The translations under genes were made by a program, and so were the position numbers. The notes under the pieces are model-generated. The model did not search any database, was not told the origin of the DNA, and was given only the letters and a program-made list of their open reading frames with translations. A stretch of 64,000 nucleotides of DNA, from positions 1-64,000 of the forward strand of contig CAVQNH010000029.1 in the NCBI GenBank assembly GCA_963713815.1, in the 5' to 3' direction. How positions within the stretch are numbered: position 1 is the first letter of the stretch; the number at the start of each line of letters is the position of its first letter. This document shows positions 16,174 through 24,651 of the stretch, one piece after another. Origin of the DNA: RYN-230 sp963713815. Its GTDB lineage: Bacteria; Actinomycetota; Actinomycetes; Streptosporangiales; Streptosporangiaceae.

Positions 16174-17964
16174 TCAGCCTCCATATCCGGCAGCCGTGCC
16201 ATCCTCGACCGCCTCGCGGTGAGCGCTGATGGGCGTCTGCCACACCTCAGTTACCACGTCGACCAGCGCGGGCCCGGGACCGTCCGCAGCTGAGCGGAGG
16301 GCCGCGGCCAGCTGCCCCGGCTCGGTCACCCGCTGGCCGCGCAGGCCGAAGGCCCGCGCCACGTCCGCGAACGCAACGTCACCGAAATCCTCGTCCTCCC
16401 AGCCGCGGCCGAAGTGGATCCGGCGATACCAGCGAATCCATCCGAGGGAGCGGTTGTTCAGCACCACGATGGTGACCGGCAGCCGGTGCTCGACGAGCGT
16501 GGCGAGCTCACCGACCGCGTACCCGAACGCCCCGTCCCCGGCCAGCACCACGGTCCGGCCGCCCGGCCGTGCCGTGGCTGCACCGACGGCGGCGGGCAGC
16601 GCATACCCCAGGCCGGCCTGGCCGCGGGGGAACAGCACCCGGCGGCCTGGGGTGCGCTGCTCGAAGTAGGCCCCAGCCCACCCACTCGACAGGCTGGCGT
16701 CGCAAACCAGCAGGTCGTCAGGACGCAGCACGCGCTCCAGCTCACCGAGCACCCGCTGCGGGGCAATGGGTACCCGATCGCTCACGCGCTCGGCGTCCCG
16801 CTTATCCCGCCAGCTGGCGCTCAGTACCGCCAGCCGCTCCCGCCAGGCGGTCCGGTCTGGCTCGGGCTCCGCAGATTCCGCCAGCGCAGCGGACAGCGCC
16901 AGCAGCCCAGCCTGGGCGTCCCCGAGCATCCCCGCCTCCAGCGGGAACGCCCGGCCGAGCTCGGCCGGGTCCAGGTCGAGCTGGAGCACCGCCTGATCGC
17001 TGCGGGGCAGGGACCAGTTCGCGGTGGCGCCCCCGCTGGCCTTGGACCCGATGAGCAGGACGACATCCGCCTCGGCCAGCGCCGCCGTGGCTGATGCGGC
17101 GCCCATCGAGCCCGCGACGCCCACGCTGAGCGGATGATCTTCGGGGATCACGCCCTTGCCGGTCAGGGTGGTGCCGACCGCGGCCGACAACCGCTCGCCG
17201 AGCGCGGTCACCGCGAGGCCGGCGCCGGAGTGCATGGCGCCGCCGCCGGCCAGCAGGTAGGGGCGGGCCGACCGGCGCAGTACCGCGGCGGCCGCCGCGA
17301 TGTCACCTGAGTCGGGCACCGGCCGGAACGGCGGGAAGCTCCCGAACCGGGCCGGCCCCGCGGTGCCGGCGGGCCGCTCAGCGGGCCACGCCTTATCGGC
17401 CGGGCCATCCAGCACATCCTGCGGCAGGAACAGCGCCACCGGTCCCGGGCGGCCCGTGGTGGCCATCCGGAAGGCCTGGCCCACCAGGGCCGGCATCGCG
17501 GCCGCGTCTGGCACCAGGGCCTGCCATTTGGTCACGGGGGCCAGCAGGCTGGCCTGGTCGAGCGCCTGCGAGGCCGCGCTCCGGTACCGGTGCGGGGCCA
17601 GCCGGGCCGGCAGCTCGCTGACCAGCGCGATCACCGGAACCGACGCGCCGAGTGCCTCAGCGAGCCCGGAGGGCAACTTGGCCGCACCCGGCCCGACCGT
17701 CGCGTCGCAGACTCCCACCAGCCCGGTCACCCGCGCGTAGGCGTCGGCGGCGTAGGCCGCCGTACGCTCGTCCCTGACCAGGACGTGGCGCAAGGCGGGT
17801 TCCCGGTCGAGGATCCCGTCGTACAGGGCGAGGGTCTGCCCGCCGGGTACGCCAAACACGTGGCGGACGCCGTGCTCAGCCAGCAGCCAGGCGAGCAGCG
17901 CGCCGCCGTGCCGGGCCAGCGAGACCGACGAGGAGGCGTCCGGCGGCCACGGCTCGCCAGTCAC
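16174..17964 (-). CDS. thiamine diphosphate-dependent enzyme of the acetolactate synthase / benzoylformate decarboxylase group
   Basis: A 596-residue three-domain ThDP enzyme. The N-terminal Pyr domain has the activating glutamate in VRDERTAAYAADAYAR. The central domain spans about 210-345. The PP domain has the GDG...NN metal-ThDP motif (AGDGAFGYAVGE ... VLNN). The group includes acetolactate synthase, benzoylformate decarboxylase, oxalyl-CoA decarboxylase and the inositol-pathway IolD. No small regulatory subunit gene is nearby, so a catabolic lyase or decarboxylase role is more likely than branched-chain biosynthesis. It is the first gene of the minus-strand operon down to 13890. The palindromic operator at 18068-18081 lies 104 bases upstream of its start. 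Confidence 0.85.
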   Translation of the reverse strand: MTGEPWPPDASSSVSLARHGGALLAWLLAEHGVRHVFGVPGGQTLALYDGILDREPALRHVLVRDERTAAYAADAYARVTGLVGVCDATVGPGAAKLPSGLAEALGASVPVIALVSELPARLAPHRYRSAASQALDQASLLAPVTKWQALVPDAAAMPALVGQAFRMATTGRPGPVALFLPQDVLDGPADKAWPAERPAGTAGPARFGSFPPFRPVPDSGDIAAAAAVLRRSARPYLLAGGGAMHSGAGLAVTALGERLSAAVGTTLTGKGVIPEDHPLSVGVAGSMGAASATAALAEADVVLLIGSKASGGATANWSLPRSDQAVLQLDLDPAELGRAFPLEAGMLGDAQAGLLALSAALAESAEPEPDRTAWRERLAVLSASWRDKRDAERVSDRVPIAPQRVLGELERVLRPDDLLVCDASLSSGWAGAYFEQRTPGRRVLFPRGQAGLGYALPAAVGAATARPGGRTVVLAGDGAFGYAVGELATLVEHRLPVTIVVLNNRSLGWIRWYRRIHFGRGWEDEDFGDVAFADVARAFGLRGQRVTEPGQLAAALRSAADGPGPALVDVVTEVWQTPISAHREAVEDGTAAGYGG

Positions 17965-18067
17965 GCTGCCTCGCGGCTTCCCAACGGCCCCAGCGCGACC
18001 CGCCGGCTTCCCGCACAGACCCGCTTCCGCACTGGTCCTCCGACCCTGGCCGTGTTTAGCCTAGCGA

Positions 18068-18081
18068 TGCAACCGTTTGCG
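18068..18081. promoter_or_regulatory. palindromic operator, copy D
   Basis: TGCAACCGTTTGCG: left arm TGCAA intact, right arm TTGCG with one change, central CG. It lies 104 bases upstream of the ThDP enzyme start (17964, minus strand). Confidence 0.5.
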
Positions 18082-18272
18082 TCCGCATTGTCGCCAGCAG
18101 CGCGGAAATTTGTCAAGAGGCGGGCGGCGGCCGTCCGCGCGGCCGGCGCCCTAGCTCCGGGCGGCAGGCAGCCCGCCCGGAGTCCACCGGGGGCATGGCG
18201 CCAGCGGAAGGCCAGGCCGCCGCGGGCCGGGACAGAGGGAAGATCGTGGCCAGGCACTGGCGCAGATGGCGG

Positions 18273-18286
18273 TGCAAATGATTGCA
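18273..18286. promoter_or_regulatory. palindromic operator, copy E
   Basis: TGCAAATGATTGCA has perfect 5-bp arms and lies 33 bases before the GTG start of hydrolase 3 (18320). At that distance bound protein would block the promoter, which suggests repression. Confidence 0.55.
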
Positions 18287-18319
18287 TACGATCTTCGGCC
18301 CCGAAGCGAGAGGATTCCC

Positions 18320-19410
18320 GTGCCTGACGATCAGGTCAGATCAGCCATCGCCAACTGGGGGCCGCGATTCACGTCGCAGGGCGTGGATCCTGGCGACTTC
18401 ACCCGGGTGACCAGCAGGCTGGAGAACTGGGCTGACTGGCTGGACGCGTGGTGCGCGAACGGTGACATGCACGCCGGCCTGGCCCGCGAGGCCGAAGACC
18501 TCGGCCGGCGGCGCACGGCCGGCGAGGCCTGGGTCCGCGCCGCGCTCAGCTATCACTTCGCCAAGTTCGTCTGGATGCTGGACCAGACCCGCCACCGTGC
18601 CGCAGCCGACCAGGCGGTCGCCGCGATGGCCCAGCGCGCACCGGCTGCTGGACCCGGCCGCGGAACGGCTGGAAATCGGGTTCGACGGCATCACCATGGC
18701 CGGCAACCTGCGGCGGCCCCCGGGCGCGGACCGCCCGCCGCTGGTCCTGCTCATCGCGGGCCTGGACTCGACCAAGGAAGAGTTCTTCGCCGCGGAGAAC
18801 GTCCTCCTGGCCCGGGGCATGGCCACCTTCTCCCTCGACGGGCCCGGGCAGGGCGAGACGGGATACGCCAGCACCATCCGCCCCGACTTCGAGGCACCAC
18901 TCGCCGCAGCTCTCGATGTGCTGGGCCGGCGGCGTGACCTCGACAGCCGCCGGACCGGCATGCTGGGCGTCAGCCTGGGCGGCTACTTCGCCGCCCGGGC
19001 CGCCGCGTTCGAACCCCGGATCCGGGCCCTGGTCATCTCCGGCGGGCCCTATGACTACGGGGCGCTCATCCGCGACCGGCCCGCGCACAGCGTCGCGACC
19101 TTCGCCCACAACAGCGGGACCACCACCCTGGAAGAGACCTACGCGTTCGCCGGGAAGCTGACCCTGGCCGGCGTGCTGCACCAGCTGACCCAGCCCATGA
19201 TCGTGGTCTTCGGCAAACTCGACCGCCTCGTCCCCTGGCCACAGGCGGTCCAGGTCGCCGACGAGGCACCCGGCGCCAGCCTGTGGATGTTCGACGAGGG
19301 CAACCACGTGTGCATGAACATGACCTACCGCTGGCGCCCCCAGGCCGCCGACTGGCTGGCCGAGCAGGCCGGCACTGGCGGCCGGGTCACCGTGCGCAGC
19401 GGCGCGCTAG
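18320..19410 (+). pseudogene. alpha/beta hydrolase, 2,6-dihydroxypseudooxynicotine hydrolase-like (paralogue 3), frame broken near 18640
   Basis: The GTG start at 18320 gives VPDDQVRSAIANWGPRF, which closely matches paralogue 1. Frame 1 runs to MAQR near 18637; the remainder continues one base out of phase from HRLLDPAAERLEIGF. One extra base in the GCGCGC stretch explains it. The second part keeps the nucleophile motif GVSLGG, an acid in GKLDRLVPW and His in EGNHVCMN, so the intact gene would encode an active-looking enzyme of about 355 residues, nearest to paralogue 1. The frame then runs on to 19751 antisense to the aldo/keto reductase. The natural end is probably near TAG 19408-19410 in another frame, implying a second indel. 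The end coordinate is therefore an estimate. Confidence 0.7.
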
Positions 19411-20391
19411 CGCGGTCGGTACCAGGCTCATGTCCGCGAAGCGGTCTCCGCTGGCCACGCCAGGCGGGAAGGCCTCGCTCAGCTCGCGCACCTCAGCCCC
19501 GGCCAGCTCCAGGTCCGCCGCTGCCATGTTCTGCTCGAGGTGACTTAGCTTGCCGGTGCCAGGGATCGGAACGATGTCCTCGCCCTGGGCCATCAGCCAC
19601 GCGATGGCCAGCTGCGCCGGGGTACAGCCGTGCGCGGCAGCGATGTCACGCAGCCGCGCTGCCACTGCCGCGTTGGCCCGCAGGTTGTCGCCCAGGAACC
19701 GCGGATGCTTCCGGCGGACGTCCTCCGGCGGGAGCTCGCCGGGATCGGTGAAACCGCCGGCCAGGAAGCCGCGGCCGATCGGGCTGTAGGCGACGAAGCC
19801 AATGCCCAGCTCGCGGACGGTCGGCAGGATCTCACGCTCCACATCACGCGACCAGAGGCTGTACTCGGTCTGCAGCGCGGTGATCGGATGGGTGGCATGA
19901 GCGCGGCGGATGGTGGCGGGCGCCGCCTCGGAGAGGCCGAGGTAGCGCACCTTGCCGGCGGTGACCAGCTCGCCCATGGCGCCGACCGTCTCCTCGATCG
20001 GAACCTTGGGGTCCACCCGATGCAGGTAGTACAGGTCGATGTAGTCGACACCGAGCCGGGCAAGCGATGCGTCGCAGGCCTGCGGCACGTAGGCCGGATC
20101 GCCGTTGACCCCGAGAAACGATCCGTCGTCACGCCGGATGTTGCCGAACTTGGTGCCGATGACGACCTGGTCGCGGCGCCCGGCGAGCGCCTTGCCGACC
20201 AGCCGCTCGTTGGTGAAGGGCCCGTAGGCGTCAGCGGTGTCGAAGAACGTGCAGCCCAGTTCGAGCGCGCGGGCCAGCACCCGCAGTGATTCCGTCTCCT
20301 CCTTGCTTCCGTACATGCCGGCCATGGGCATGCAGCCCAGGCCGAGTGCGGACACTGCCAAGCGGGCCGAACCGATGTATCGCGTCTGCAT
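19387..20391 (-). CDS. aldo/keto reductase
   Basis: A 334-residue (alpha/beta)8 aldo/keto reductase of the AKR11/YajO-like group. The tetrad is visible as Asp/Tyr in DTADAYGP, Lys in IGTKFG and His in YYLHRVDP. The NADPH-binding end is IPGTGKLSHLEQN. It reduces carbonyls (or oxidises alcohols) with NADP(H). The start ATG 20391 has GGAGG 8 bases upstream. It lies 30 bases after the 3-hydroxyacid-dehydrogenase-like gene on the same strand and is probably co-transcribed with it from the promoter region holding operator copy F. Its 3' end overlaps the run-on reading frame of hydrolase 3. Confidence 0.88.
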   Translation of the reverse strand: MQTRYIGSARLAVSALGLGCMPMAGMYGSKEETESLRVLARALELGCTFFDTADAYGPFTNERLVGKALAGRRDQVVIGTKFGNIRRDDGSFLGVNGDPAYVPQACDASLARLGVDYIDLYYLHRVDPKVPIEETVGAMGELVTAGKVRYLGLSEAAPATIRRAHATHPITALQTEYSLWSRDVEREILPTVRELGIGFVAYSPIGRGFLAGGFTDPGELPPEDVRRKHPRFLGDNLRANAAVAARLRDIAAAHGCTPAQLAIAWLMAQGEDIVPIPGTGKLSHLEQNMAAADLELAGAEVRELSEAFPPGVASGDRFADMSLVPTALARRCAR

Positions 20392-20421
20392 GGTGCCTCC
20401 ATCGTGGCCAGGTCGTGCTGG

Positions 20422-21378
20422 TCAGGTCCGCTCAGCGGCCGGGTCCTGGTTGCCGAGCCCGTCGTCCACCGGGTCAGTCTCGGGCTTGAGGACCAGACCC
20501 GAGTTAGCCGCCTGCAGTTCGAGCAGCACCGCGAAGTCCTCCTGCGTCCGTCCCCGTGCGACCGCCGACTGAACCTGCTCCCGCGCCGCGGCCGAGACCG
20601 GCATGGGCACCTCCAGCTCGCGCGCTGCGGCCAGCCCGAGATCGAAATCCTTTTGCAGGAGCACGGGAGTGAAGGTCGGGGTGAAGTCCAGGTGCACCAG
20701 TGCAGGACTCTTGTAACGCGTGAACATCGAGCCCATGACGCTGTTGTTGATGAAGTCGAGGAAGCTGGCCCGCGGCATGCCCGCCTTTTCAGCCAGCACC
20801 GTGATTTCCGCCAGGTTCTGCGCGACCACGCCGAGGAGCAAGTTGTGGCAGATCTTCGCCAGCCGGGCGAGCTCACCCTCCCCCACGTAGCTCACGTGCC
20901 GTCCCAGCATCGCGATCAGGTGCTCCACCGCCTCGAAGGCATCGCGCGGCCCTGATACCACGACCGACAGCAAGCCTGCCTGCCCGACCTTGCCGTTGCC
21001 GCTCACCGGGGCGGCCAGGAAGGCCGTGCCGCGGTCACCGGCGGCCGCCCGTACCCGGCTGGACGCCGCCGCGGAGACCGTGGAGCAGTCGATGAGGAAC
21101 CGGGGGGCACGCCCGGGGTCGGCGAACAGCCGGGTCACGACCGACTCCAGCTCAGCCGATCCCGTCACCATGGTGAAGACCACGTCCCGGCCAGCCAGGT
21201 CGGACGGATCGTCGACGAGTTCTGCCCCGGTCCGGACCACGGCCTCCGCCTTGCCCCGGGTCCGGTTCCACACCGCCAGGGGCACACCCGCCCGGGCCAG
21301 GCGCTCAGCCAGCGGCTTGCCCATCCGGCCGGTTCCTATCCAACCGACCGTCAAGCTGGTCGCCGCCGAGTCCACCAT
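20422..21378 (-). CDS. NAD(P)-dependent beta-hydroxyacid dehydrogenase (HIBADH/GarR family)
   Basis: About 318 residues. The N-terminal Rossmann fold has WIGTGRMGKPLAERLARAG and substrate-loop DCSTVSAA. The catalytic lysine lies in LAKICHNLLLG, followed by a helical C-terminal domain. This is the pattern of 3-hydroxyisobutyrate, tartronate semialdehyde and 4-hydroxybutyrate dehydrogenases. ATG 21378 is preferred over an upstream in-frame start because GGTGGGA lies about 8 bases before it and the family begins here. A palindromic operator (21428-21441) sits 50 bases upstream. It probably reduces or oxidises a semialdehyde/hydroxyacid produced by the island; the chain length is unknown. Confidence 0.85.
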   Translation of the reverse strand: MVDSAATSLTVGWIGTGRMGKPLAERLARAGVPLAVWNRTRGKAEAVVRTGAELVDDPSDLAGRDVVFTMVTGSAELESVVTRLFADPGRAPRFLIDCSTVSAAASSRVRAAAGDRGTAFLAAPVSGNGKVGQAGLLSVVVSGPRDAFEAVEHLIAMLGRHVSYVGEGELARLAKICHNLLLGVVAQNLAEITVLAEKAGMPRASFLDFINNSVMGSMFTRYKSPALVHLDFTPTFTPVLLQKDFDLGLAAARELEVPMPVSAAAREQVQSAVARGRTQEDFAVLLELQAANSGLVLKPETDPVDDGLGNQDPAAERT

Positions 21379-21427
21379 CGTTCCCACCTTGCCGCGAGCC
21401 ACGCTGAGGATCTTGCTAACTACAACC

Positions 21428-21441
21428 TGCAATCGATTGTT
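21428..21441. promoter_or_regulatory. palindromic operator, copy F
   Basis: TGCAATCGATTGTT: left arm TGCAA intact, centre TCGA, right arm TTGTT with two changes. It lies 50 bases upstream of the beta-hydroxyacid dehydrogenase start, in an AT-rich patch (21420-21460). Confidence 0.5.
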
Positions 21442-21649
21442 AATCAATCATAACAGAATGCCCCCTAATGTCACCCGCCACGACGGCCGAGGATAAGAAC
21501 CGGATCGCGGAGTTCGAAGCAACGGTGGTCCTGCTCATCGGCGAGCCGTACTGCCTGTACCGGCCGGAGAACGAGCGGAACTACGGGCGGTCCCCGCGCC
21601 ACCGGAGAGGTCCTCGGGCTCACCCCACCGCCGGATCCCATCAGCCCCA

Positions 21650-21687
21650 TTAGCCCCCGCAGCCGCCAGCGGGGCATGCGGGGCTAA
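21650..21687 (-). terminator. hairpin after the two-component operon
   Basis: TTAGCCCC(C)GCA and TGCGGGGCTAA form an 11-bp stem with one bulged C around a GC-rich loop, 80 bases beyond the histidine kinase stop (21767, minus strand). Confidence 0.5.
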
Positions 21688-21766
21688 CAGGGCCAGTGGG
21701 GCTGCCTGGGAGCGTGGGGTCGGCCGGTTACGCGGGCCGGGCGGACAGGGCTGGCGTTGCGGGGCA

Positions 21767-23011
21767 TTACCGCGGGTGGGACTGAGCGGCGGGGAGGTAG
21801 GGGATGGCCAGGCGGACGGTGGTGCCGCGGCCGGGGGTGCTGGCCAGCTCGAGGTGGCCGCCCAGGAGTTCCGCGCGCTCTCTCATCCCGGACAGGCCGA
21901 AGCCCGTGGGCCCGCCGGGCGTGCCCGCCGCCGGGATGTCGGCCATCTCGAAGCCGGTGCCGTCGTCGGTGACCTCCAGCACGGCCCGGTCCTTCTGCCG
22001 GTACAGCCGGACCCGGATCGTCCGGGCGTCGGCGTGCTTGGCCGCGTTCTGCAGCGCTTCCTGGGCGGTCCGGTACACCGCGGTCTCCGCGTGCTCGGCC
22101 ATGCTGAGCGGGTCCGCGTCCACCTGCACGTCCAGCAGGGGGAACCCGTGGCCCAGGCTTTCCAGGCTGGCGGCCAGGCCGAGGTCGTCCAGCACCGGGG
22201 GACGCAGCCCGGCGATCGCCGACCGGGTCTCGTCCAGGGCGGCCCCGGCCAGTTCCTGCGCCCGGGCCACCTGCTCGGCCGCAACCTGAGGCGAGCCCGG
22301 GATGGCGTCCGCCGCGGCCGACAGGTGGAAGAACAGGCTGACGATCCGCTGGCTGATGCCGTCGTGGATCTCACCGGCCATGCGGCGCCGCTCGTGTTCC
22401 TGCCATTCGACCATCCGCTCGGCGAACCGCTCCAGGGCCTCCTCCCGCTCGGCCAGCCTGCGGTGCAGCCGGGCGTTCTCGATCGCCCCGGCGACCAGGC
22501 CTGCCACGGTGCGGAGCAGCTCGACGTCGGCCGCGGTGAACTCGCGGCGCAGCCTGGTGTGCACGTTCAGCACGCCGACCAGGTGCCCCATGGGCGTGAC
22601 CACGGGCACCGAGAGCATCGAGGTGAACTCCTCGCCGCGCAGCGCCGGGATGTAGCGGTAGCGGGGGTCGGCCGTCTTGTTGTCCACGATGACGGCGGGC
22701 TGGCCGTGGTCGGCGACCCAGCCGGCCACCCCCTCGCCGACCGCCAGCTCGACGCTTCCGACCATGGTGTCGAACGGCGGCGTCGCCCCGCGCAGCTGGA
22801 GTTTGCGGCCCCGCTCGTCCAGCAGGTGCACGAAGCACACGTCGGTCTCGGTGGTCTCGGTGACCAGCTGGGCGACGCCCTGCAGGATCCGGTCCAGGTC
22901 CAGCCCGGCCGAGATGGTCTCGACCACCCTGGACAGGAGCTGCGCCTCCCGCTCGGCGTCGGCGACCCCGAGCCGGCCCGGGCCGTCGCCCGCGCCCGGC
23001 CCGGGGATCAA
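21767..23011 (-). CDS. GAF-domain sensor histidine kinase (NarL/DevS-type partner)
   Basis: A 414-residue cytoplasmic sensor with no membrane segment. A GAF domain covers about residues 24-185 (VETISAGLDLDRIL ... SVPVVTPMGHLVGVLNVHT), followed by a HisKA_3 helix with phospho-accepting His in GEIHDGISQRIV. The HATPase_c domain has the N box QEALQNAAKHA, G1 box DDGTGF and G2 box GFGLSGMRERAELLGG. No haem-ligand evidence is visible in the GAF domain, so the signal is unknown. The start overlaps the response regulator stop (23008-23011, ATGA), so the pair is coupled. The operon begins with a phosphoribulokinase-like gene, suggesting the kinase senses or controls sugar-phosphate or nucleoside metabolism. 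Confidence 0.9.
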   Translation of the reverse strand: MIPGPGAGDGPGRLGVADAEREAQLLSRVVETISAGLDLDRILQGVAQLVTETTETDVCFVHLLDERGRKLQLRGATPPFDTMVGSVELAVGEGVAGWVADHGQPAVIVDNKTADPRYRYIPALRGEEFTSMLSVPVVTPMGHLVGVLNVHTRLRREFTAADVELLRTVAGLVAGAIENARLHRRLAEREEALERFAERMVEWQEHERRRMAGEIHDGISQRIVSLFFHLSAAADAIPGSPQVAAEQVARAQELAGAALDETRSAIAGLRPPVLDDLGLAASLESLGHGFPLLDVQVDADPLSMAEHAETAVYRTAQEALQNAAKHADARTIRVRLYRQKDRAVLEVTDDGTGFEMADIPAAGTPGGPTGFGLSGMRERAELLGGHLELASTPGRGTTVRLAIPYLPAAQSHPR

Positions 23012-23676
23012 TGGAAGACCCCCTCGCGCAGCGCGACCGCGACCGCGCCGGCCCGGTCGGACACGCTGAGCTTGCGGTAGATGCCGCGGGAGTGCGTCTT
23101 GACCGTCTCCTCGCTGACCACCAGCCGCATCGCGATGGCCCGGTTGGACAGCCCGGCCACCAGCAGGGACAGGACCTCACTCTCCCGCTGGGTCAGGCCC
23201 AGGTGGGCGCCCGGCCAGAATTCGCCGCTGCGCAGCCGGGCCGCGGACAGGGCGACCCGGCCGGCCAGGCTGGGGTCGATCAGGACCTCGCCGTCGAAGA
23301 TCCGGCGCAGGTAGTCGACCAGCTCGGAGCCCCGGATCCGCTTCAGCAGGAAGCCCGCCGCGCCGACCCGGAGGGCCTGGTAGAGGTACTGCTCGTCGTC
23401 GTAGACGGTGAGGAACACGACCTTGCAGCCGGGGGTGACGCGGAGGATCTCGGCGCACACGTCCAGCCCGCTGGCCCCGCGCAGCCGGACGTCGAGCAGC
23501 ACCGCGTCCGGCTTGAGCTCCCCGGCCAGCCGGACCGCCTCCCCCGGATCGCTGGACTCGCCGACGATCTCGACCTGATCCCGGTAGGACGCCAGCATGG
23601 CCTTCAGGCCGTCCAGGACCATCTGGTGATCGTCGACGATCACCACGGTCATCGGGCCGGACGTCAGCTGGTCCAT
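23008..23676 (-). CDS. NarL/FixJ-type response regulator
   Basis: About 222 residues. The receiver domain has the acidic pair in VIVDDHQM, phospho-acceptor Asp in DAVLLDVRLRG and Lys in FLLKRI. A LuxR-type HTH follows, from LTQRESEVLSLLVAG to VKTHSRGIYRKL. ATG 23676 (MDQLTSGPMTVV) is a reasonable start; a GTG at 23694 is also possible, and neither has a good ribosome binding site. It is probably phosphorylated by the overlapping histidine kinase. The preceding gene ends only 25 bases away on the same strand. Targets are unknown; the divergent aldolase-like gene at 24866 is a candidate. Confidence 0.9.
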   Translation of the reverse strand: MDQLTSGPMTVVIVDDHQMVLDGLKAMLASYRDQVEIVGESSDPGEAVRLAGELKPDAVLLDVRLRGASGLDVCAEILRVTPGCKVVFLTVYDDEQYLYQALRVGAAGFLLKRIRGSELVDYLRRIFDGEVLIDPSLAGRVALSAARLRSGEFWPGAHLGLTQRESEVLSLLVAGLSNRAIAMRLVVSEETVKTHSRGIYRKLSVSDRAGAVAVALREGVFH

Positions 23677-23701
23677 GCCCGGAAAGGTACCCACTTGGCG
23701 G

Positions 23702-24651
23702 TCACGTCCGCGCCTCGAGCAGGTGCCAGAGCAGCAGGAGCTGGGCGATGGCCAGGGATTCGCTGCGTTTGCCGGCGGCGTACTCCCCCAGCTTGTCCGG
23801 CGGGGCCGCGTCGGGCTCGAACGACAGCTGCTCCCAGATCGCCTTCTCCACGATCCGGCTGTCCTCCCGCGGCGCGTAGCCGTGGACGTGCAGCGCGTCC
23901 ACCGGGCGGCCGTCGCTGTCCCGGATCAGCTTGAGGTGCACGGTCCGCCGGTCATCGTCGGGGAGCACATGGGACAGTTCCGGGTGCTGGATGGTCGGCC
24001 GGAGCAGGATCTCCGCGGACAGCTGGGTGCCGTCGGGCTCCGATGCCCGGCGACCGGGGCGAACCGGATGGAGATGTCGGCCTGCTGCCGCTGGGGCCGG
24101 ATGTACGCGGCCGATTCCGGCTCGCGCCGCTCCAGCTCGGCGAGCACCTGCTCACGGGTGTAGCCGCGCTCGGCGCAGTCCCGCCTGAGTTTCCATTCCC
24201 GCCGGATGTCCTCGGGCGGGTCCAGGTAGACGGCGATGTCGAAGCAGGCCCGGGACAGCTTGGTGTGCAGGGGCAGCAGGCCCTCGACGATCACGAACTC
24301 GCGCGGCTCGACCAGGACCGGCCGGGCCAGCTGCCCGGTCGCGTGGTCGTAGACCGGCTTGAGGATGGGCCGCCCCAGCGCGAGCAGCTGGAGATGCTGC
24401 TCCATCACGTCGATGTAGTTGCAGTCGGGGTGGAGCACGGTGAACGGGACGCTGCGCCGCTCGGCCCGGTCGTAGCGGTGGTAGTCGTCCACGCACAGCG
24501 CGGTGGCCCGGCCCGCGCCCAGCGCGGCGGCGATGCCCCGGGTCAGCGTGGTCTTGCCCGCGGCGCTGTCACCGGCGATGGCCAGCATGACGGGCCGGGG
24601 CGCTTCCGGCGCCGACTCGCTCCGGCGCAGCCGCATGAGCTTGTCGGGCAT
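23702..24651 (-). pseudogene. phosphoribulokinase/uridine kinase-like P-loop kinase, frame broken near 24045
   Basis: The start ATG 24651 has GAGGAGG 9 bases upstream. The first frame contains the P-loop GDSAAGKTT, the kinase acidic motif CVDDYHRYDRAE, PDCNYID and VIVEGLLPLH, all typical of the phosphoribulokinase/uridine kinase family. After IRFAPVAG (about 24040) the sense frame shifts by one base and continues GTQLSAEILLRPT ... HVLPDDDRRTVHLKL to the stop at 23702. The joined protein of about 316 residues is the length expected for actinobacterial phosphoribulokinase-like proteins of unknown role. No Rubisco is present in the window, so a Calvin-cycle role is unsupported. It is the first gene of the operon with the NarL-type two-component pair and divergent from the aldolase-like gene. 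Confidence 0.7.

Larger units (their letters stand above)
17965..18319. promoter_or_regulatory. 355-bp divergent control region of the ThDP operon and hydrolase 3
   Basis: No gene is supported here. The region carries two TGCAA-N4-TTGCA palindromes, one close to each divergent start, and a less GC-rich stretch around 18060-18120 suitable for promoters. Confidence 0.5.
21379..21766. other. 388-bp intergenic region between the island and the two-component operon
   Basis: It contains the promoter side of the island operon (operator F). A 61-codon plus-strand reading frame at 21468-21653 (begins MSPATTAEDKNRIAEF) has no ribosome binding site or recognised domain and is probably not a gene, or is a remnant. 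A terminator-like hairpin lies at 21650-21687. Confidence 0.4.

Noticed and set aside
16174..17964. Biosynthetic acetolactate synthase large subunit (ilvB)
   Set aside because: No ilvN or ilvC nearby and a catabolic neighbourhood with operator D upstream; only the broad ThDP enzyme group is supported.
23702..24651. Calvin-cycle phosphoribulokinase with the AAA+ protein at the window start as Rubisco activase
   Set aside because: No Rubisco or other carbon-fixation gene is in the window, the two genes are 23 kb apart, and the adjacent aldolase homologue lacks catalytic residues.
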